A stretch of 64,000 nt of DNA from Burkholderiales bacterium (GTDB lineage Bacteria; Pseudomonadota; Gammaproteobacteria; Burkholderiales; Burkholderiaceae_C): assembly GCA_016223165.1 (NCBI GenBank), contig JACRPO010000009.1, positions 1,536,300 to 1,600,299 of the forward strand, written 5' to 3'. The translations under genes and the position numbers were made by a program. This document shows, in pieces, positions 1-8,749 of this stretch (its first letter is position 1; each line of letters opens with the position of its first letter). Under the pieces are notes generated by a model. That model saw only the letters and a list, made by a program, of their open reading frames with translations, was not told the DNA's origin and made no database searches.

Positions 1-112
1 CAGGCCGTGCGAGCAGCCCCGCGCCGAGGGGGGCCGCTGCGAGGGCTCCCCACGTGCCGAGCGCGCCCAGGTGGCGCAGCGCGCGGCGTCGGGGTGCGGC
101 GATCTTCGTCAT
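1..112 (-). CDS. 5' end of an exported protein, cut by the window edge
   Basis: An ATG on the minus strand at 112 overlaps the stop codon of the upstream gene as ATGA, the same coupling used elsewhere in this cluster. The 37 visible codons begin MTKIAAPRRRALRHLGALG and continue as an Ala/Leu/Gly-rich hydrophobic stretch. This looks like a signal peptide with a basic n-region, possibly twin-arginine. The mature protein lies outside the window, so its function cannot be named. It is the fifth gene of the ArsS-like cluster. Confidence 0.55.
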   Translation of the reverse strand, partial: MTKIAAPRRRALRHLGALGTWGALAAAPLGAGLLARP

Positions 113-849
113 GTCGAGTTCTCCCGGATCGATTCGTTGGGGTTGGGGTTGGAATTGGGGACAGGAACGGGGCCGGGGACGGTGATGCCGAGCTCGCGGC
201 GCCAGGCCGGCGGCAGGTACACGAGGTCTTCGGGCACATCGATGTCGGCCACCGGGGCCAGCTCGGCGATGCGCAGGCCGGCACGCGCGGCGCGTGCGCG
301 CGTGTGCTGCATCACCTGCGGCGTGCTCCAGGCCATGCCGGCGAAGAGCTCAGGCGCCGGCCGCGCCAGGCCGACGAGCGCATAGCCGCCGTCGAGCGCG
401 GGCACGAACACGGCGTCGTGCCCCGCCCCGACCGGCGTGACTGCCCCGACTGCCTCGACTGCTGTAACTGCCGCACCCGCCTGCCGGATCATCGCCGCGT
501 CGAGCCCCGGTGCATCGGTGCCCATGAGCAGCGCGGCGCGATGCAAGCGCAGCGTGCGCTCGAGCGCGCGTGCCATGCGCTCGCCGAGGTCGCCCTCGCC
601 CTGGCCGGTGATTCGCAGGGCCGGGTGGGCGCGGCCGAGTTCGACGAAGACCGGATGGGCCGCGCCGTCCGGGGTGACGCAAAGCTCCAGCCCCTCGCAC
701 CCCGCGGCGGCCGCCTGCGCCACCGCATGCACGAGCATGCGCTCGGCGAGCGCCGCCGCCCCGGCGGCCCCGAGGCCGCCGGCCAGGCGCGTCTTCGCCT
801 GCCCGGCGATCGGCGCGCGTGCGAAGACGATGACGGCGCAGCCCTTCAC
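109..849 (-). CDS. TIGR04282/DUF2064 glycosyltransferase-like protein
   Basis: A 246-residue protein starting at a GTG that overlaps the stop of the preceding glycosyltransferase gene (GTGA). The N-terminus VKGCAVIVFARAPIAGQAKTR is the nucleotide-binding start typical of DUF2064 proteins. It is followed by MGTDAPGL and the acidic-aromatic segment ALDGGYALVGL that mark the family. Such proteins (TIGR04282) are regularly found beside TIGR04283 glycosyltransferases and the radical-SAM protein ArsS, as here, and are thought to act in arseno- or selenosugar-type metabolite synthesis. The substrate is not known from sequence. The C-terminus ends in a Pro/Asn-rich tail (PVPNSNPNPN). A longer upstream reading frame exists but overlaps the neighbouring gene and is not credible. 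Confidence 0.85.
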   Translation of the reverse strand: MKGCAVIVFARAPIAGQAKTRLAGGLGAAGAAALAERMLVHAVAQAAAAGCEGLELCVTPDGAAHPVFVELGRAHPALRITGQGEGDLGERMARALERTLRLHRAALLMGTDAPGLDAAMIRQAGAAVTAVEAVGAVTPVGAGHDAVFVPALDGGYALVGLARPAPELFAGMAWSTPQVMQHTRARAARAGLRIAELAPVADIDVPEDLVYLPPAWRRELGITVPGPVPVPNSNPNPNESIRENST

Positions 850-1517
850 CGGTAGGCCTCGGCCAGCGCCTGCGCCGACTCGCCGCGCCAGTAGCGCCAG
901 CGCAGCCGCCACATGAGGAAGATCGTCCGCCACGGCCCGCGCTGCTCCCAGCGCCGGCCCGAGGTGACGACACGCTCGCGCAGGCAGGCCGGCGCACCGT
1001 GCGCGCGCAGGCGGCGCGAGAGGTCGATGTCTTCCATCAGCGGCTGCTCGGCATAGCCGCCGATCTGCTCGAAGAGCGCGCGCTCGACGAAGATGGCCTG
1101 GTCGCCGGTGGCGATGCCGGTGAGGCGCGAGCGCCAGTTCATCAGCGCCGCCACGAGGCGCAGCACGCGCGGCCGGCCTTCGATGCGCACGTCGAAGCGG
1201 CCCCAGCGGGCACCGTCCGCCGTCGCCGCCTGCACGCGTGCGTCGGCCCACGCCGGCAGCCGCGTATCCGCATGCAGGAAGAGCAGCATGTCGCCGCGCG
1301 CCGCCGCGGCGCCGGCATTCATCTGTCGCGCGCGGCCGGGCTCGGCGACGAGCACGAGGTCGGCCGCGGCGGCGGCGATGTCGGTGGTGCCGTCGTCGCT
1401 GCCGCCATCGACGACGATGACCTCGGCACCCCGCCCGCGCAACGGCGCCAGCGCGGCCAGCGTGGCGGCGATGCCGGCCGCCTCGCGCAGCGCGGGGATG
1501 ACGATCGACAGGCGCAT
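846..1517 (-). CDS. TIGR04283 family glycosyltransferase (GT2 fold)
   Basis: A 223-residue GT-A fold family 2 glycosyltransferase. The start MRLSIVIPALREA is the nucleotide-sugar-binding strand, followed by VVDGGSDDGT, the metal-binding region FLHADTRLP and the acceptor-side motif GDQAIFV. It is much shorter than typical membrane-anchored GT2 enzymes and has no membrane segment, which fits the soluble TIGR04283 subfamily. That family is named for its link to the radical-SAM protein ArsS, encoded two genes upstream here. It is coupled to the next gene by a GTGA overlap. It probably attaches or forms the sugar part of a small arsenic-, selenium- or sulfur-containing metabolite; that role is inferred from context only. 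Confidence 0.85.
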   Translation of the reverse strand: MRLSIVIPALREAAGIAATLAALAPLRGRGAEVIVVDGGSDDGTTDIAAAAADLVLVAEPGRARQMNAGAAAARGDMLLFLHADTRLPAWADARVQAATADGARWGRFDVRIEGRPRVLRLVAALMNWRSRLTGIATGDQAIFVERALFEQIGGYAEQPLMEDIDLSRRLRAHGAPACLRERVVTSGRRWEQRGPWRTIFLMWRLRWRYWRGESAQALAEAYR

Positions 1518-1537
1518 CGGGACAGCGATGGGGCGTT

Positions 1538-1564
1538 GGGCGCTATGGGCGCTATGGGCGCTAT
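1538..1564. repeat. 9-bp tandem repeat (GGGCGCTAT x3)
   Basis: Three exact copies of GGGCGCTAT lie in the 82-bp gap between the DUF547 gene and the glycosyltransferase gene, just upstream of the latter's start codon. A degenerate fourth copy may precede them. No ribosome-binding site is evident inside the array. It resembles the other short tandem repeats found at gene borders in this window. Confidence 0.8.
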
Positions 1565-1599
1565 GGAGCAGCGACCCGGTCGGCGCAGCCGGCCGGGGC

Positions 1600-2519
1600 T
1601 CAACGCACGTCGTTCAGCTTCCAGTCGTACTCGAGGAAGCCGATCTCGACCTGCGCGCCGCGCACGCGCTCGCGGTCGGCCGGCGTGTCGGCCAGCTGGT
1701 CGGCGTAGCGCGCCGCGAAGGCCGGCAGCGAGGCAATGCCGCGCAGGCCGAGCCGGAAGTCCTCGCCGAACCAGTCGAAGATCTTGTTCACCTCGAGCCG
1801 GCCGCGCGGCACGTTGTAGCGGTTGCGCGAGCGGTCGCTCATGAAGCGCAGCGCCTGCTCGTCGAGCTGCGCGTCGAGCCGCTCGGGGACGAAAGCCTCT
1901 TCGCGCAGCGCCGGGCAGCCGATGCTGGCGCAGTTGACGGCGAAGTGCACGCGCGGGTCGTCGTAGGCGCCGCGCTTGCGCAGCATCTCGTGCTCGATGT
2001 CGTCGAGCGAGACCTGGGTGCCCAGGAGCGGCACCCACCTCGGCTTCCACGGGGTCTGGAAGAGGCTGCCGAGGTCCTTGATCGACTCGAGTTTCGGGTA
2101 CTTCGTGAGGATCAGCTCGACCGTGAAGGCGTTGTAGGCGTTGATCAGGAAGGCCATGCGCTGCGGCTTGCTCCAGCCGGCGAAGGTGGCCTCGGGCACC
2201 GCCGAGAGCGCCTCGAGGTAGGCCTTCAGCGCCGCGCGCTCGCCGGCGAAGGCGGCATAACGCACCTGCGAAGCCTGGCCGCCGCGCAGCGCGAGCACAT
2301 GCTTCTTCAGCAGCGCCGTCCAGGCGGCGTGGCTGTGGTCGAAGGCCCCCTGCGCCGAGGCCGCAGGCGCTGCCACGAGGCCCGCGAGGCCCAAGGCCAG
2401 CGCCAGCGCGCCGGCCGACGAGCCGGCGAGAAGGCTCCGGCGCTGCACCTGCATGCGCGACTGCATCCGAACCTGCATCGCCGGGTTCATCGCCGCGGGC
2501 GAGGATGCTGTATCGCCGC

Positions 2520-2523
<4 letters not shown>
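1600..2523 (-). CDS. Exported DUF547 domain protein
   Basis: A 307-residue protein whose ATG overlaps the stop of the ArsS-like gene (ATGA). The first 57 residues are a long leader with repeated Met-Gln units and then QRRSLLAG plus a hydrophobic core ending ASAQ. This suggests export, possibly by the Tat route. The rest matches DUF547: FLINAYNAFTVELIL, LDDIEHEMLR, VHFAVNCASIGCPALR and a C-terminal FLEYDWKLND. DUF547 proteins have a cysteine-containing, papain-like core with no firmly established reaction. Presence inside ArsS-type clusters is recurrent. The true start might be a later Met in the leader, since the Met-rich repeat offers several. Confidence 0.85.
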
Positions 2524-3524
<1,001 letters not shown>

Positions 3525-3753
3525 GGGCGGCGGTCGGGGGCGGCGGTCGGGGCGGCGGACAGGGCAGGCGCGATGCGGCCGATGCATGCGAAGTGGGCAA
3601 CGACCGATTCGTCGTCGTCGAGCCTATTACGCTTACAGCCGACGGAGCGGATGCGGGCGCGGACAAACCCGCGGTGGACGTGTTGTAACCCAGGTGGGCG
3701 AGACGCGCGGCGGGAGGGGCGATCGGGCTCGGCCCGGCTCGGCGCGGCCCGGC

Positions 3754-4230
3754 TCAGTGCTTGTGCCCGGAGTGCCCCGAGTTGCCGGCGGACCCTCCTG
3801 CCAGCGGCCGCACCGGCGCCTTCACTTCCACCGTCTCGCGCTTGCCGCCCGCGCCTTCGACGACCAGCGTCACGGTCACGGTGTCGCCGGGCTGCACTTG
3901 CTGCTTGAGGTCCATCAGCATCACGTGGTAGCCACCGGGCTTGAGCTCGACCGGCTTGCCCGCCGGCAACTCGAGCGCGGTGACGGCGCGCATCCTCATC
4001 GTGCTGCCTTCCATCACCATCTCGTGGATCTCCACCACGCCGGCGACCGGCGAGCTGACGGCGACGACCTTGCCGCCCGCGGCCGAGGTGATCTGGCCGA
4101 ACATGCCGGTGGCTTTCTGCTGCGCGACGGTGCCGCGCACCCAGGCGTCCTTGACGGTGGTCTGGGCATGGGCCGTGGCGGCGAGGCACAGGGCCAGCGC
4201 GGCGGCCGCGAGGCTCGGGGCAGGTCTCAT
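3754..4230 (-). CDS. Periplasmic copper chaperone PCu(A)C
   Basis: A 158-residue exported protein: signal peptide 1-22 ending ATAHAQ, then a DUF461 cupredoxin-like fold. The copper site H-x10-M-x21-H-x-M is intact as H69, M80, H102 and M104. There is a His/Gly-rich end (GHSGHKH). PCuAC proteins deliver Cu(I) to the CuA site of heme-copper enzymes, usually together with SCO. That fits this window, which has two CuA proteins (the nor-like subunit II and NosZ) and two SCO-family genes. An upstream Met at 4302 was rejected because the signal peptide begins cleanly at MRPAPSLAAAALAL. It appears monocistronic. Confidence 0.9.
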   Translation of the reverse strand: MRPAPSLAAAALALCLAATAHAQTTVKDAWVRGTVAQQKATGMFGQITSAAGGKVVAVSSPVAGVVEIHEMVMEGSTMRMRAVTALELPAGKPVELKPGGYHVMLMDLKQQVQPGDTVTVTLVVEGAGGKRETVEVKAPVRPLAGGSAGNSGHSGHKH

Positions 4231-4455
4231 GAACGTCTCTCCTTCGGGTCGTTGGCAACCATTGTCGCGGTGGCGCAGAGGCATGGCGCACGGTGGTCGC
4301 ACTCGCGCGCATGGCGCCGCACGGACCGACGGCGCCAGTCAGGAGAGGAACGCAGGCGCGCGCGGTTGCGCGCTCAGCCACGCGAGAGGCGTGCGTGGCG
4401 CATCAGGCCGCAAACGAAGTCGACATCATGAGCTCGACCTTCAGAGCCCACCCGT

Positions 4456-4995
4456 TCAGCCGCCCGCGAGCTCGCGCTCGTGCATCCAGGCCGCGTGCCT
4501 GGGCGCGCGCTTCGTGCGGCTCCACTCCTCGAGCATCTGCCACTTCACCTCGTCGAGCCTGGCGCTCATCTCGGCGGTGGCGGTGTCGGCGGCGAGCTCG
4601 ACACGGTGGCCGCTCGGGTCGAAGAAGTAGATCGACTGGAAGATCGTGTGGTCGGTGGGGCCGAGCACGGCAATGCCGCGCGCCTCGAGCCGGGCCTTCG
4701 TCTCCTCGAGCGCGGCGACGCTCTCGACCTTGAAGGCGATGTGCTGCACCCACTCGGGCGTGTTCGGGTCGCGGCCCTGCGCCGGCGAATTCGGCAGCTC
4801 GAAGAAGGCGAGCACGTTGCCGCCACCGGCATCGAGGAAGACGTGCATGTACGGATCGGCCTCGTGCGTGCTCGGCACGCGGTCCTCGGCGATGGCGAGC
4901 ACGAACTCCATGCCCAGGTGCTCGCGGTACCAGTTCACCGTTTCCCTGGCGTCGCGGCAGCGGTAGGCGACGTGGTGGATGCGCTGGATCTTCAT
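4456..4995 (-). CDS. VOC (glyoxalase/dioxygenase-fold) protein
   Basis: A 179-residue vicinal-oxygen-chelate protein. Two beta-alpha-beta-beta-beta units can be traced: IHHVAYRCRDARETVNWYRE to FFELPN, and VQHIAFKVESVAAL to YFFDPSGHRVELA. The metal-ligand candidates are the His of IHHVAY, the His of VQHIAF and the Glu of RVELA. The sequence resembles bleomycin-resistance or extradiol-dioxygenase-like VOC members, but no specific substrate can be assigned. It lies divergent from the universal stress gene across an Fnr/Dnr-type site at 5081, so it may share anaerobic control. The Met at 4995 is preferred because upstream codons show no homology. Confidence 0.8.
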   Translation of the reverse strand: MKIQRIHHVAYRCRDARETVNWYREHLGMEFVLAIAEDRVPSTHEADPYMHVFLDAGGGNVLAFFELPNSPAQGRDPNTPEWVQHIAFKVESVAALEETKARLEARGIAVLGPTDHTIFQSIYFFDPSGHRVELAADTATAEMSARLDEVKWQMLEEWSRTKRAPRHAAWMHERELAGG

Positions 4996-5080
4996 GGGCT
5001 GTCTCCTTGCCTGTCGTGCGTGACGTTCCCGTTGACGCGGGGGTTGCCGGGCATGCTCGCAAGCCGCGGGCGGCGCGGTC

Positions 5081-5094
5081 TTGATGTCGGTCAA
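5081..5094. promoter_or_regulatory. Fnr/Dnr-type binding site
   Basis: TTGATGTCGGTCAA matches the consensus TTGAT-N4-ATCAA with one mismatch (GTCAA). It lies between the divergent VOC gene (86 bp from its start) and the universal stress gene (206 bp from its start). Universal stress proteins are often Fnr/Dnr targets in denitrifiers. Confidence 0.65.
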
Positions 5095-5299
5095 GCCGCG
5101 CGGCGCGGCGAGCGCCCGGCCGCTTGAACCACCGTGCGGACTAACCCGCGCTCCGCGGCAACCGGCGCGGGGCCGTTCGTTCCCGTTTGAGTCAGCGCAA
5201 AGACAGGCCCCCGCTGCTTGCCTAAATTGCGTCTCCGGCACCGGGAGCGGTCCGCACGTGAAGTGCACCTGCCCGTGCTGCTCAATCCGGGGGCCTTCC

Positions 5300-5743
5300 A
5301 TGTTCAAGCACCTACTCGTACCTGTCGATGGCAGCGAGTTGTCCGAGCGCGCCATCAAGTCGAGCGTGGAGCTCGCGCTGCAGCTCGGCGCCTCGATCAC
5401 CGGCTTCGTGGCCGAGCCGCTGGCGCCGTTGCCCACGCCTGGCCGCCAGCTCGCCGCCATGCGCCAGGAGGCGCTCGAGCACGACGCGATGACCGCCGCG
5501 CACGCCAAGGAGGTGCTGGCGCGCTTCGAGGCCGAGGCCAAGCAGGCCGGCGTGCCTTTCGTCGGCCGCCACGCGCAGGTGCCGCGCGTCGACCGCGCCA
5601 TCATCGCCGCCGCCGAGGCGCAGGGCTGCGACATGATCGTCATGGTCACGCACGGGCGCGGCGCCTTCGGCGAGTTCCTCTTCGGCTCGCAGACCAAGGC
5701 CGTGCTGGCCGGCAGCAGCCTGCCGCTGCTCGTGCTGCACTGA
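5300..5743 (+). CDS. Universal stress protein (UspA family)
   Basis: A 147-residue single UspA domain starting MFKHLLVPVDGSELSERA. The ATP-binding signature G-x2-G-x9-G-S is present in THGRGAFGEFLFGSQTKAVL, so this is probably an ATP-binding type. It ends in LPLLVLH, the usual last strand. The ATG at 5300 was chosen because the family start is exact there. It is followed 31 bp later by the Dnr-like regulator and preceded by an Fnr/Dnr site, so the two genes are probably co-transcribed under low oxygen. The likely role is survival or regulation during anaerobic or energy-limited growth. Confidence 0.9.
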   Translation: MFKHLLVPVDGSELSERAIKSSVELALQLGASITGFVAEPLAPLPTPGRQLAAMRQEALEHDAMTAAHAKEVLARFEAEAKQAGVPFVGRHAQVPRVDRAIIAAAEAQGCDMIVMVTHGRGAFGEFLFGSQTKAVLAGSSLPLLVLH

Positions 5744-5774
5744 CCCGACCGACCCGCCGCACAGGAGCAGCCGC

Positions 5775-6482
5775 ATGGACACACGCGCCCGGCCCGGCTT
5801 CGACGTCGCCCGCTTCCTCTCCGTGGTGCCGCTGTTCCAGGAGATGCACGCGGAGGAGCTCTTCCGCATCGAGCAAGGCTGCCAGCTGCGCCGGCTGGCG
5901 CGCGGCGACATGGTCTTCCGCTTCGGCGAGCCCTGCGAGGCCTTCCACCTGTGCGTCACCGGGCAGATCAAGCTCTTCGTGCTCTCGCAGACCGGGCAGG
6001 AGAAGGTGATCGAGATCATCTCTCCCGGGCAGAGCTTCGCCGAGGCGCTGATGTTCACCGACCGGCCCTACATCCTGAACGCGCAGGCGCTCAGCGACAG
6101 CCTGCTGCTGTCGATCGGCAAGGATGCGGTGGTCGGCGAGATCCAGCGCGACCCGCGCTTCGCGCTGCGCATGCTGGCCGGCATCTCGCGCCGGCTGCAC
6201 GGCCTCGTGCACGATGTCGAGGCCTACGCGCTGCACAGCGGCGCGCAACGCGTCATCGGCTTCCTGCTGCGCGACCAGATGGCCGAAGACTGCGTGAGCG
6301 GCGAGGTGTTCACCGTCTCGCTGCCGGTGAGCAAGGCCACCATCGCCAGCCGGTTGTCGCTGACGCCCGAGTATTTCTCGCGCGTGCTGCACGATCTGGA
6401 GTCGGCCGGGCTGATCCGCGTCGACCGGCGCGACATCCACATCCTCGACGCCGCGCGGCTGGCCGAGTACAAGATCCAGTGA
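5775..6482 (+). CDS. Crp/Fnr family regulator, Dnr/NnrR-like
   Basis: A 235-residue regulator. The N-terminal cyclic-nucleotide-binding-fold domain (about 20-135) begins FLSVVPLFQEMHAEELFR and lacks the four-Cys iron-sulfur motif of Fnr. A dimer helix follows, then a C-terminal HTH with SKATIASRLSLTPEYFSRVLHDL. The segment SRLSLTPEYFSR is close to the recognition helix of Dnr-type NO-responsive regulators and predicts recognition of TTGAY-N4-RTCAA. Six such sites occur in this window before nir, nor-like, nar and nos genes. I infer that this is the NO-sensing activator of the island; heme binding cannot be seen from sequence. Confidence 0.85.
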   Translation: MDTRARPGFDVARFLSVVPLFQEMHAEELFRIEQGCQLRRLARGDMVFRFGEPCEAFHLCVTGQIKLFVLSQTGQEKVIEIISPGQSFAEALMFTDRPYILNAQALSDSLLLSIGKDAVVGEIQRDPRFALRMLAGISRRLHGLVHDVEAYALHSGAQRVIGFLLRDQMAEDCVSGEVFTVSLPVSKATIASRLSLTPEYFSRVLHDLESAGLIRVDRRDIHILDAARLAEYKIQ

Positions 6483-6485
6483 GGG

Positions 6486-6504
6486 GCGGGCCTGCCCGGC
6501 CCGC
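6486..6504. terminator. Possible bidirectional hairpin terminator
   Basis: A perfect 7-bp stem GCGGGCC / GGCCCGC with a 5-nt loop lies in the 54-bp gap between two convergent genes, directly after the Dnr-like gene's stop. There is no T-run, so it may act weakly. Confidence 0.4.
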
Positions 6505-6536
6505 ACACCCCCTGCGCGACTCGACGCGCCCCCGGG

Positions 6537-7022
6537 TTATTTCTTCTGCTGCTCGAACATCCTGGCGGCGCGGCGCTGGATCTCCTCGGGGGTCACGTCT
6601 TCGATGTGCGTGGCGATGTGCCACTTGTGCCCGAAGGGGTCCTTCACGGCGCCCGCGCGGTCGCCGTAGAACTGGTCGGCCACCTCCATGGTCGAGGTGG
6701 CACCGGCGTCGATGGCACGCTTGACCACGGCATCGACGTCGTTCACGTACAGCATGATGCTCACGGAGGAATCGCCCACGGTCTGCGGGCTGAGCGCCTT
6801 CCATTCAGGCGCCTCGTCGTGGAGCATGACCACCGACCCGCCGATGCTGATCTCGGCATGGGCGAGCTTTCCGTCCGGCATGGGAAGGCGCAGCAACTCC
6901 TCTGCGCCGAAGGCTTTCTTGTAGAACTCGATCGCCTGCGCTGCGCCCTTGATGGTGAGGTAGGGCGTGACGGCGGTGTAGCCGTCGGGGATCTTCTTGA
7001 CGGTCTTGGCAGCCTTTGCCAT
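6537..7022 (-). CDS. PhnB-like VOC protein (DUF1428/3-demethylubiquinone-MT-like fold)
   Basis: A 161-residue VOC protein. VTPYLTIKGAAQAIEFYKKAFG opens the first half and VNDVDAVVKRAIDAGATS the second. The typical end FYGDRAGAVKDPFGHKWHIATH identifies the PhnB/YdcJ-like glyoxalase family. No catalytic function is established for most members. A GAGTT element upstream is a weak ribosome-binding site. The gene is convergent with the Dnr-like regulator and appears monocistronic. Confidence 0.85.
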   Translation of the reverse strand: MAKAAKTVKKIPDGYTAVTPYLTIKGAAQAIEFYKKAFGAEELLRLPMPDGKLAHAEISIGGSVVMLHDEAPEWKALSPQTVGDSSVSIMLYVNDVDAVVKRAIDAGATSTMEVADQFYGDRAGAVKDPFGHKWHIATHIEDVTPEEIQRRAARMFEQQKK

Positions 7023-7387
7023 GGCAACTCCTGCGGGCCTTGGAAGCGACGCTGCGGCGCCAGCCCGGTGCGCGCCGCAGCGTGCTGACCATAGTGGCCA
7101 TGCACCGTGACGTCCACATCGGGGTGCAAGACCCTGACGCGACGAGTTCCATGCGACAGCGATGCGCGATTGCCGCTGCGCCGGCAGCGCCATGACCCGA
7201 TCGACGCGAACCGCAGCACCGCGGCAAGGGCGCCTGAGCGGCTGGGCGCCCGAGCGGGTGCTGAACAGTCGAGCGGCGCCCCACGGCGCCGCACCCTCCC
7301 GCGACAGCCATCAAGACCGGCGCATGCCGGACATGTCGCGCGTCGTATGCGGGCGCGCCCGTTGCGGGGGATCATCGCCTGCGATGC
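7023..7387. other. Intergenic region without recognised features
   Basis: This 365-bp divergent gap lies between the PhnB-like gene and the deaminase-like gene. It must hold both promoters, but I see no convincing Fnr site, hairpin or conserved small ORF. Confidence 0.4.
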
Positions 7388-8452
7388 GTGCCGACACCTT
7401 GCGCGGCCGTTGGCCAGGGACCTCGCTTGAAACCGACCGCTGTTCCGCTCGACCGACTCGAACGACTCGACCGCCTTCGCCGGCTTCCGCGCGCCGAGGT
7501 CCATGTTCACCTCGAAGGCTGCTTCGACGCGGCGCTGCTCGAGCAATGGTCCGTGCGCTTCGGCGAGCCGATGCCGCGGCCGCGCGAGACGCTGTTCCGG
7601 TTCGCGGACCTGGCGGATTTCCTGCAGTTCCTCGACTGGGCCTGCGGCCTCGTGCGCACGAGCGAGGAGCTGAGCGAGGCCGCCTACGCCTTCGCCGCGC
7701 GGCTGGCCGCCGGCGGCGCCGGCTACGGTGACCTGATCTTCAATCCCACGCACTGGCACCCTTGGCACGGCCGCCTGCCGCAGATGCTGGACGCCCTCGA
7801 TGCCGGCTTGCGCGCGGCCGAGCAAGACGGCCTGCCGCCGGTGGGTTTGTGCGTGAGCCTGCTGCGCACGCAAACGGCGCAGGCCGCGGCCGAACTGGTC
7901 GACCTGCTGGTGGCGCTGCGCCACCCGCGCGTGGTGGCCTTGTCGATCGACGGCAACGAGGCCAGCGCCGGCCGCACCGGGCCGCGCTTTGCCGAAGCCT
8001 TCCGGCGCGCCGGCGCCGCGGGGCTGAAGCGCACGGTGCATGCGGGCGAATCGAGCGGCCCCGAAGGCGTGCACGACGCGGTTCTGCTGCTCGGCGCCGA
8101 CCGCATCGATCACGGCGTGCGCGCGATCGAGGATGCGGCCGTGGTGAGGATGCTCGTGGACCGCCGCATCCCGCTCGGCGTGTGCCCGACCTCGAACGTG
8201 ATGCTGGGCGTCTACCGCTCGCTCGCGGAGCACCCGCTCGAGCGGCTGCGGCAGGCCGGCGTGCCGATCTCGATCAACACCGACGACCCGGCGCTGCTGG
8301 GGACCAGCCTCGAGCGCGAATATGCCTTGTGCTGCGAGGCGTTCGGCTGGTCGGACGACGATCTGCGCGCGGTGGCGCGGACGTCGATCGACGCGTGCTT
8401 TGCGAACGACGATGTGAAGGCGAGGCTGCGCGAGGCGTTGAGGCACTGGTGA
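7388..8452 (+). CDS. Adenosine deaminase family protein
   Basis: A 354-residue amidohydrolase of the adenosine/adenine deaminase family. Metal and catalytic motifs are in order: HVHLEG (H39, H41), TVHAGES (H218, E221), DRIDHGVRA and NTDDPAL (D299, D300). It would deaminate a purine nucleoside, purine base or related aminated ring in the cytoplasm. The start at 7388 includes a Leu/Arg/Asp repeat (LDRLERLDRLRRL) before the domain. A TTG at 7427 is a possible alternative start. The real substrate cannot be fixed, because this family includes adenosine, adenine and other deaminases. It stands alone. Confidence 0.85.
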   Translation: MPTPCAAVGQGPRLKPTAVPLDRLERLDRLRRLPRAEVHVHLEGCFDAALLEQWSVRFGEPMPRPRETLFRFADLADFLQFLDWACGLVRTSEELSEAAYAFAARLAAGGAGYGDLIFNPTHWHPWHGRLPQMLDALDAGLRAAEQDGLPPVGLCVSLLRTQTAQAAAELVDLLVALRHPRVVALSIDGNEASAGRTGPRFAEAFRRAGAAGLKRTVHAGESSGPEGVHDAVLLLGADRIDHGVRAIEDAAVVRMLVDRRIPLGVCPTSNVMLGVYRSLAEHPLERLRQAGVPISINTDDPALLGTSLEREYALCCEAFGWSDDDLRAVARTSIDACFANDDVKARLREALRHW

Positions 8453-8582
8453 ACGCGCGCGCTGGGGCCGGTGCCGCAGCCGGGCTTCGAGGCGCATCCG
8501 ATCTGCAGCCTTGGCTTACAGTCCAGCGGCGACCGGCAGGGGCTGTGTTGACGATGCATCAGACGGCAGGAGGACACGGCGC

Positions 8583-8749
8583 ATGGCGCTGAAGCGCAAC
8601 GCTCTCGATCCGTCGCCGAGATCTACCTTGGCCACGTCGAGGTGACCGACTTCCGGCGCAACGAACGCAGTGAACTCGGCACGCGCACTGCGACGCTGGA
8701 TGCTCAAGGCATTGCCAAGCTGCGCCGGTCCTGGGTCTATCGCGCGTGA
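8583..8749 (+). pseudogene. Small ORF broken by a frameshift
   Basis: An ATG at 8583 opens MALKRNALDP and then runs out of frame and stops at 8645. Two nucleotides out of phase, a coherent reading continues from 8615 (AEIYLGHVEVTDFRRNERSE) to a TGA at 8749, ending KLRRSWVYRA. Together they would give an uninterrupted protein of about 55 residues. The tail overlaps the 3' end of the convergent methyltransferase gene by 13 bp. I do not recognise the family. It could be a decayed restriction-modification accessory gene or simply a chance frame. Confidence 0.35.
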